The notes under the pieces were generated by a model. It was not told where the DNA came from and made no database searches. It saw only the letters and a list, made by a program, of their open reading frames with translations. Source: a virus. Taken from it: a stretch of 23,811 nt of DNA. The stretch is taken from positions 1 to 23,811 of IMG/VR virus record IMGVR_UViG_3300037189_013654. One strand, 5' to 3'. How positions within the stretch are numbered: the stretch's first letter is position 1; each line of letters starts with the position of its first letter. Below are positions 19,567 to 23,811 of this stretch, one piece after another. The translations under genes and the position numbers were made by a program.

Positions 19567-19818
19567 ATGTTGACATTATGGAAACATAACTGGAATTTCA
19601 CTTCTGTTGCTTTATATGTAAATATCAAAAAAGAAACAGAAAAAGCCATTCAGTTTGAGGCTGCTGATAATCCGAAGTATACCTTCTGGTTACCCAAGAA
19701 AGCTGTGAAGTTTGAAGAGATTGAGGGTTCGCCTATGGCGACTATCGCCCGCTGGTGTACTCCTGGCGAGTGGTACTTCAAAGCGGCTGACCGCTATGCT
19801 AATTATTACAAGAGGTAA
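19567..19818 (+). CDS. Hypothetical protein
   Basis: A protein of 83 residues. The start at 19567 has TTGGAGAAA upstream and lies after the promoter; the frame open from 19546 is discarded. It is aromatic and beta-rich (WKHNWNFTSVALYVNIKKET) with a KAAD..ANYY tail. It stands alone between two promoters. Not recognised. Confidence 0.68.
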   Translation: MLTLWKHNWNFTSVALYVNIKKETEKAIQFEAADNPKYTFWLPKKAVKFEEIEGSPMATIARWCTPGEWYFKAADRYANYYKR

Positions 19819-19831
19819 TTGGCGGTACCGC

Positions 19832-19860
19832 TTGACAAAGGTACCGAGTTTCGCTATACT
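19832..19860 (+). promoter_or_regulatory. Sigma70-type early promoter
   Basis: TTGACA (19832-19837), 17-base spacer with aggtaccg, TATACT (19855-19860), then GTTGAG six bases on. Confidence 0.85.
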
Positions 19861-19891
19861 GATTGTGTTGAGAGATTAATTGGAGAATAAA

Positions 19892-20215
19892 ATGACTAAG
19901 TTGCTAATTACTACACAAGTTTACGAAAACTACGCTTGGCGTGAAGACGGTACGATTGGTACCGGTGTTGATGCTTACTTCAAACCCAAGGGTGGTGATG
20001 AGTATGTCGTGCGTGGCGTAGATCCAGAGCAGGTGTTTGAAGTGCTGGAAAAAGTCGCTTTGCAAATTGAGCAAGCAAACGATTACTTTCAAGAGTTTAT
20101 CATTGATACTCAAATTGTCGATGATGACTATCTGACTGAGTATGAGCGGGATCAGTTAGAGTATGATGGTCAGATTATGTTTCCTGCTAAAGAATTGACT
20201 TTGGAGGCAGCATAA
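19892..20215 (+). CDS. Conserved phage protein of unknown function
   Basis: A protein of 107 residues; the start at 19892 has TTGGAG at the right distance, so an in-frame ATG at 19880 is discarded. The opening LLITTQVYENYAWREDG and the following GGDEYVVRGV belong to a family seen in many phages and some bacteria. The remainder is helical and acidic. Function unknown. Overlaps the next gene by TAATG. Confidence 0.75.
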   Translation: MTKLLITTQVYENYAWREDGTIGTGVDAYFKPKGGDEYVVRGVDPEQVFEVLEKVALQIEQANDYFQEFIIDTQIVDDDYLTEYERDQLEYDGQIMFPAKELTLEAA

Positions 20216-20412
20216 TGGATGCAATGGGATTTTTGGATCGTGCTGAGAGATATGCTGCGGCACGTGGTGACCAGTATTGGTTCAAAGAACGGTACACTAC
20301 ATACCGCGAATGGTACAATGTATCTGATTCAATCTGGTGTGCGTTGACTTGGATGTATGATGAAGATACGGCTAGAATGTTGAAATACAAATATTGTGAT
20401 ACGATTATCTAA
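20215..20412 (+). CDS. Hypothetical small protein
   Basis: A protein of 65 residues coupled by TAATG. Rich in aromatic residues (YWFKERYTTYREWY, IWCALTWMYDED), predicted helical. No family named. It is part of the 19832 operon. Confidence 0.68.
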   Translation: MDAMGFLDRAERYAAARGDQYWFKERYTTYREWYNVSDSIWCALTWMYDEDTARMLKYKYCDTII

Positions 20413-20422
20413 GGAGTATATG

Positions 20423-20752
20423 ATGAAACCTACTGTTACTGGCGATTTGGCTACTGCTCTGATTGGCTATAAAGATGCGATTGTTTCAAACTACTACAAC
20501 AAATGGGCGCCTGATACGGGCGTTGATGTTGATGTTTCTCGCTTTGCGATTGAGTTTGAAGAAGGCTCAAAGTACGTGAAAGTGGTGTCGGTGTCGTGGA
20601 ACTCCCGCTCGGTTCATTCGTTCGTTGAAAAGGCTACGGGTGATATCTGGAAAGCGGCTTCGTGGAAAGCACCAGCACGAAACTTTACACGTGGTAATGT
20701 ATTCAAACCTGATTCGTATCTGAATCGGACAACCTGGACAGGTGTGGTGTAA
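20423..20752 (+). CDS. Conserved small phage protein
   Basis: A protein of 109 residues. AAGGAG at 20411-20416 best fits ATG 20423, with ATG 20420 next to it. The blocks DVSRFAIEFEEGSKYVKVV, SVHSFVEK and GDIWKAASWKAPARNFTRG are recurrent in phages of many proteobacteria. A beta-rich single domain with no known activity. Confidence 0.78.
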   Translation: MKPTVTGDLATALIGYKDAIVSNYYNKWAPDTGVDVDVSRFAIEFEEGSKYVKVVSVSWNSRSVHSFVEKATGDIWKAASWKAPARNFTRGNVFKPDSYLNRTTWTGVV

Positions 20753-20982
20753 TGAATCTTTACATAGGTGATTACTGGGCACCATTTCCATCGTCCGAGT
20801 ATGGCGGCATGTGGGTCGTTATCGCAGAGAATGAGAATCAGTGTATTGACATTCTTTGCGGATTACGATATGATGATGAGCATGAATCTGATATTCGTGA
20901 TGCAGTTGCAAAAGCAAAATATTTTGAATTGAATCCCGAACAGAATTACGTTCCTGGTATCGCTGATTACTTTTTTACTTGA
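20752..20982 (+). CDS. Hypothetical phage protein
   Basis: A protein of 76 residues, TAATG-coupled. A strand-helix pattern (GGMWVVIAENENQCIDIL) with an acidic middle (DDEHESDIRDAV) and a tail ENYVPGI. Similar short proteins occur in T4-like phages; function unknown. Confidence 0.68.
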   Translation: MNLYIGDYWAPFPSSEYGGMWVVIAENENQCIDILCGLRYDDEHESDIRDAVAKAKYFELNPEQNYVPGIADYFFT

Positions 20983-20993
20983 ATGGAATAATT

Positions 20994-21155
20994 ATGCTAA
21001 AATGGTTTACGAAAGAAAATCTTCGTGCAGCCATCGGACTTACTTTTGCAGGTCTGATGGTTCTTTGTTTATTCTTGGGCCGAATTGATTTGAGTATCTT
21101 TGCAGTGCTGTTTTTGATTCTGATGGAAATTGAAAAGATGAATGGCAATAAATGA
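20994..21155 (+). CDS. Small two-helix membrane protein
   Basis: A protein of 53 residues with GGAATAA before the start. Two hydrophobic segments (AAIGLTFAGLMVLCLFLG and IDLSIFAVLFLILM) are joined by a short arginine-containing turn, so both ends likely face the cytoplasm. It ends in ATGA overlap with the next gene. Function unknown. Confidence 0.65.
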   Translation: MLKWFTKENLRAAIGLTFAGLMVLCLFLGRIDLSIFAVLFLILMEIEKMNGNK

Positions 21156-21553
21156 GTCCACATCTTGACAAAGAGTTGTGTGAGAAGTATACTAACATAA
21201 TGGTCGAGCGGCACCTTGGTGCTATGCAAACGGCTATGTGTTGGGGCTTTGATCACGGCGACGGCTGGTTTCATATCCTTGATTCGGCTATGAGGCTGGT
21301 CCAATCGCACATTGATATGGAACGGCGCCGCGGAAAAGAAATTGACCAAGTTGTATTTGAGCAGGTCAAAGAGAAGTTTGGTATGCTGACAATCTATCAT
21401 CGTGGCGGTAATGCATACACCGACGGTATCCTTCGCATGGCAGAAGAGGTCAGCCGTTACACCTGTGAAGAATGTGGCTCACCGGGCACACCAACAAAGT
21501 CTGGTTGGATTCGGACACTGTGCGATAAACACCATGAAGAGATGGGAAAATGA
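21152..21553 (+). CDS. Conserved phage/bacterial protein with zinc ribbon
   Basis: A protein of 133 residues. The order GDGWFHILD (about 36-44), VKEKFGMLTIYHRGG (72-86), MAEEVSRYTCEECGSPG (96-112) and CDKHHEEM fits a family found widely in phages and proteobacteria. CEEC together with C...H near the C-terminus forms a zinc site. Function unknown. ATGA overlaps at both ends. Confidence 0.78.
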   Translation: MSPHLDKELCEKYTNIMVERHLGAMQTAMCWGFDHGDGWFHILDSAMRLVQSHIDMERRRGKEIDQVVFEQVKEKFGMLTIYHRGGNAYTDGILRMAEEVSRYTCEECGSPGTPTKSGWIRTLCDKHHEEMGK

Positions 21554-21696
21554 TGGTTATTGTAAATGCTTTTTTTGCAGTATTATTCTGGAACATGAGT
21601 GATGTTGCAAAAGAAGAAGAACGCCCAGGTTGGGCTTTTATCTATCTGTTAGCGTCTGCTGCAAATGGCGCTGCTGTTCTTGCAAGTATTTTTTAA
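21550..21696 (+). CDS. Small membrane protein
   Basis: A protein of 48 residues (47 if ATG 21553 is used), coupled by ATGA. One hydrophobic start (VIVNAFFAVLFW), a charged loop (DVAKEEERPG) and a second hydrophobic stretch (WAFIYLLASAANGAAVL). Function unknown. Confidence 0.62.
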   Translation: MMVIVNAFFAVLFWNMSDVAKEEERPGWAFIYLLASAANGAAVLASIF

Positions 21697-21707
21697 GGAG
21701 AAGTGAA

Positions 21708-21863
21708 ATGAAAGAATTGGTTTTTGGCGCATTTGTATTTTTGACGTTTTTAGGTATGATGGTCTTCGCAGGAATTTATAACGATACTCTTCGCATGGAG
21801 TGCCGTGAACAAGCAATGGAAAAACCATATACCTCTGCTGAAATTCAAGTGATTTGTAAATAA
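21708..21863 (+). CDS. Small single-pass membrane protein
   Basis: A protein of 51 residues with AAGGAG upstream of ATG 21708; a longer frame from 21630 belongs to the neighbouring gene's shadow. N-terminal membrane helix (LVFGAFVFLTFLGMMVFAG) and a periplasmic-type tail with two cysteines (MECREQ, QVICK). Confidence 0.65.
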   Translation: MKELVFGAFVFLTFLGMMVFAGIYNDTLRMECREQAMEKPYTSAEIQVICK

Positions 21864-21873
21864 GGAGAAGACT

Positions 21874-22410
21874 ATGCCTAATTGGTGCGATAATTCACTG
21901 ACTCTAACTCATTCAGATAAAACAAAACTGGATGAGTTAGCCGTAGAACTTGATAAGGGTGATGATTCAGAGATATTTAAATATCTGCGCCCATATGAGG
22001 GTGAATGGAATTATGGATGGTGTTGTGAGAATTGGGGCACCAAATGGGAAGCACGTGTCTACGGCTGGGAACGTATTGATGAAAATACATTATTCATTAG
22101 TTTTGAAACCGCATGGGGACCACCCATTATGTTGTATGAGTATCTTGAGCAACAAGAATGGGAAGTAGAGGGTCTATATAATGAACCCGGCATGGCTTTT
22201 GCTGGCATGTACGAACAAGGCTCAGATAATTATTTTGAGTATGGCGAGTTGTCTGCTGATGAAATTGAAGAAGAATTGCCTGTAGTATTAGAAGAAACAT
22301 TTGGCATGGCACAATATAAACGTGACTGGGAAGATGAAGAAGAATGGGACGGTTCATCTGATGATTCAGACACCACAGAATGGCCAGAACCTAAAGAAGA
22401 AAATAAATGA
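21874..22410 (+). CDS. Api92-like protein with ferredoxin-like (YubB-type) domain
   Basis: A protein of 178 residues with AAGGAGAAG upstream. It begins MPNWCDNSLTLTHSD, the hallmark of the Api92/YubB-like family of phage and plasmid proteins, followed by WGTKWEARV and FETAWGPP blocks. The last 35 residues are very acidic (DEEEWDGSSDDSD). These proteins are common in mobile elements; function is unknown. It is coupled by ATGA to the phosphatase-like gene. Confidence 0.82.
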   Translation: MPNWCDNSLTLTHSDKTKLDELAVELDKGDDSEIFKYLRPYEGEWNYGWCCENWGTKWEARVYGWERIDENTLFISFETAWGPPIMLYEYLEQQEWEVEGLYNEPGMAFAGMYEQGSDNYFEYGELSADEIEEELPVVLEETFGMAQYKRDWEDEEEWDGSSDDSDTTEWPEPKEENK

Positions 22411-22778
22411 GTAATTACGGAATCCACTCCAATCGCTTTCAGGGTGATTATAAACGTGTGCTGACAGTGTGTTCGGCTAACATGTTGCGGTCGCCCACGA
22501 TTGCTCATATCTTATCTGCTGACCCATATAACTTCAATACACGGTCAGCTGGTACAGAAGGATATGCATTGATTCCTGTTACCGAAGATTTGCTGATGTG
22601 GTGTGATGAAGTTGTATGTGCTGATACGGAACATGCAATGTGGGTACGCAATAAAATGATGGAATGGATGTTAGATAAGCCAATCATTGATTTGCAAATT
22701 CCCGATCATTATGAGTATCGTAACCCTGAATTAATTGAAATGATCAAGGAGCGTTATGGATCACGAACTGCTGACTGA
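22407..22778 (+). CDS. Low-molecular-weight protein-tyrosine-phosphatase-like protein
   Basis: A protein of 123 residues. RVLTVCSANMLRSPTIAHIL (17-36) has the C-x5-R phosphatase loop (C22, R28) followed by serine, FNTRSAGT matches the family's second block, and IPDHYEY (98-104) holds an aspartate that could be the general acid. It could dephosphorylate host proteins or small molecules; many phage versions are uncharacterised. Loop sequence SANML differs from the usual GNICR, so activity is not assured. It overlaps the next gene by 23 bases. Confidence 0.78.
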   Translation: MSNYGIHSNRFQGDYKRVLTVCSANMLRSPTIAHILSADPYNFNTRSAGTEGYALIPVTEDLLMWCDEVVCADTEHAMWVRNKMMEWMLDKPIIDLQIPDHYEYRNPELIEMIKERYGSRTAD

Positions 22779-22995
22779 AATAGGAATGAAGACCGGTGGG
22801 GCGCATTTTCCCGCAGTTTTTCATCATTATCAAAAAGACTACGTTTTGAACGTGTTGTCAGAAATACAACACGTGTTTCAAAAACAACAATTTGATGGCT
22901 ATGCAATAGACTTTTGGGATGACATCATCAAGCATTTCCAGCTGGACTATTACGAAATTGATAAGTTGCTAAAAAACAACAAAGAATCTGCTTGA
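22756..22995 (+). CDS. Hypothetical protein
   Basis: A protein of 79 residues with AAGGAG before ATG 22756, inside the previous gene. Predicted mostly helical (VLNVLSEIQHVFQKQ, DIIKHFQLDYYEIDKLLKN). Its stop falls in the -35 of the next promoter. Not recognised. Confidence 0.68.
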   Translation: MDHELLTEIGMKTGGAHFPAVFHHYQKDYVLNVLSEIQHVFQKQQFDGYAIDFWDDIIKHFQLDYYEIDKLLKNNKESA

Positions 22996-23020
22996 CAAAG
23001 GTACCGACCTTCTGTAGAAT
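22992..23020 (+). promoter_or_regulatory. Sigma70-type early promoter
   Basis: TTGACA (22992-22997), 17-base spacer with aggtaccg, TAGAAT (23015-23020), then GTTGAT seven bases on. The 16 bases from GCTTGAC to TACCGA match the promoter at 19832. Confidence 0.85.
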
Positions 23021-23053
23021 TATACATGTTGATTGATTATATAGGAGTTTGTG

Positions 23054-23449
23054 ATGGCTTACGTATCTCAAGAGTTGAAAGCAAAATTGGCACCTAAGAT
23101 TAAGGCAATCTGCAAAAAGTATGGCGTGAAAGCCAGCCTTGCAGTTCGCCATCATTCTACGTTGGTGTTAAATATTAAGTCCGGTAAAGTGGATTTTATT
23201 ACTGACTATAATGAGAACAATCATAATAGTCCACGCTTTGAACCAGCAAAAGATTCTATTCAAGTGAATCCTTACTGGTACAAAGAACACTTCGGTGGTG
23301 AATCGTATCATTTTCTGAGTGAAGTAATTCCAGAGATGAATGATGGTAACTGGGATAAGTCTGATATTCAAACAGACTACTTTAACGTGGGTTGGTATAT
23401 TGACGTTAATATTGGTAAGTGGAATAAACCTTATACTCTGGAGGCTTAA
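23054..23449 (+). CDS. Conserved phage protein of unknown function
   Basis: A protein of 131 residues with AGGAG upstream. The opening MAYVSQELKAKLAPKIKAIC, the phrase SLAVRHHSTLVLNI, and the end WDKSDIQTDYFNVGWYIDVN are a widespread signature in T4-like and other phages. An alpha/beta single domain; role unknown. Confidence 0.8.
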   Translation: MAYVSQELKAKLAPKIKAICKKYGVKASLAVRHHSTLVLNIKSGKVDFITDYNENNHNSPRFEPAKDSIQVNPYWYKEHFGGESYHFLSEVIPEMNDGNWDKSDIQTDYFNVGWYIDVNIGKWNKPYTLEA

Positions 23450-23451
23450 TC

Positions 23452-23619
23452 ATGGATCAGATTGATAAAATCATGGCGTTTGAATCTGGTGAACTAGACT
23501 TTGATTCTACGGTAGAATTGTTTCAAGATTTGATTGACTCGGGTCTGGCGTGGCAATTGCAAGGTTCGTATGGTCGTATGGCAAATTCTCTGATTGAGAA
23601 TGGTTATTGTGAGCGATAA
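23452..23619 (+). CDS. Conserved small phage protein
   Basis: A protein of 55 residues with GGAGG upstream. The sequence MAFESGELDFDSTVELFQDL and DSGLAWQLQGSYGRMA is a very common short family in phages of many hosts. All-helical; function unknown. It follows the previous gene by two bases. Confidence 0.8.
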   Translation: MDQIDKIMAFESGELDFDSTVELFQDLIDSGLAWQLQGSYGRMANSLIENGYCER

Positions 23620-23620
23620 A

Positions 23621-23811
23621 ATGAGTGAACCAAGAATCGTATCAAACCGAATTCGTACTCCTGATGGTACGATTCTTGAATCTATACATCGGCACGATTA
23701 TAAAACTTATGTTGACGATAATGGACTTGAATACATGGTTGATGGCGGCTTGGACTATCTGCGCCGTAACGTACATGATGATGCACCGCATGAAGAATGG
23801 TCGGTATATTC
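23621..23811 (+). CDS. Conserved phage protein, cut by the window end
   Basis: The frame runs from ATG 23621 to the last base without a stop (at least 63 residues). RIVSNRIRTPDGTILESIHR and EYMVDGGLDYLRRNV belong to a family of small proteins often found next to the preceding one in phage genomes. Function unknown. Confidence 0.75.
   Translation, partial: MSEPRIVSNRIRTPDGTILESIHRHDYKTYVDDNGLEYMVDGGLDYLRRNVHDDAPHEEWSVY

Noticed and set aside
20975-21400. Minus-strand frame of 141 residues
   Set aside because: Opposite two recognised + strand genes and without family resemblance or start signals.

Overview
This window reads as part of a large T4-like (myovirus-type) phage genome from an aquatic proteobacterial host. 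Nearly every gene is on the + strand, and most genes are short and packed with 4-base ATGA or 5-base TAATG overlaps. The window opens with the C-terminus of a class I ribonucleotide reductase small subunit and also holds a DexA-like 3'-5' exonuclease, a GIY-YIG protein, a MazG-like pyrophosphatase, three tRNA genes and T4-type late promoter octamers (TATAAATA and variants). The host is inferred to be a heterotrophic, probably beta- or gammaproteobacterial Gram-negative: the phage carries an OprP/O-like outer-membrane porin, a GmhA (LPS heptose) enzyme and a D-Ala-D-Ala peptidase. No photosynthesis genes are seen. The host assignment is inference.

Region 1 (1-5424) is the most striking part. 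After nrdB come pstS (phosphate-binding protein), a phosphate-selective porin (OprP/OprO type), a COG2908 metallophosphoesterase resembling both LpxH and the phosphorus-stress lipase PlcP, a GT2 glycosyltransferase, an unknown exported protein and an exported staphylococcal-type nuclease. A tandem 11-bp repeat resembling a PhoB box lies upstream of pstS. Together they look like a phage-borne phosphorus-scavenging and membrane-lipid-remodelling cassette: phosphate entry through the outer membrane, periplasmic capture, recovery of phosphate from phospholipid and perhaps from DNA, and replacement glycolipid synthesis.

Region 2 (5424-10061) holds a zinc-ribbon protein, a GIY-YIG protein, a TTG-started small protein, a phasin-like protein, gmhA, a second zinc-finger protein, a possibly leaderless small gene, an S11 D,D-peptidase, and a tRNA cluster (Leu-UAA, a CAU tRNA, Arg-UCU), each tRNA gene encoding CCA.

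Region 3 (10065-17540) is an early-type block of dozens of tiny genes. They are driven by a repeated sigma70-like promoter (TTGACA, 17 bp, TATAMT) that often has a conserved spacer (wACCG) and a transcript start near GTTGA. Recognisable members are DexA-like exonuclease, an SGNH hydrolase, a MazG-like protein, a tiny lipoprotein, two tiny helix-turn-helix proteins and several one-helix membrane peptides. Two unexplained non-coding stretches lie here: 15248-15465 (GC-rich, palindromes and tandem repeats) and 16977-17198 (three 13-bp repeats flanked by a 15-bp direct repeat).

Region 4 (17557-19459) is a two-gene unit: a protein with a PD-(D/E)XK-like motif followed by an SPPY-type DNA amino-methyltransferase. 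It is a candidate restriction-modification pair with a late promoter octamer between the genes.

Region 5 (19509-23811) is another early block behind three more copies of the same promoter. It contains conserved phage small proteins, an Api92-like protein, a low-molecular-weight tyrosine-phosphatase-like protein and small membrane proteins, ending in a gene cut by the window edge.
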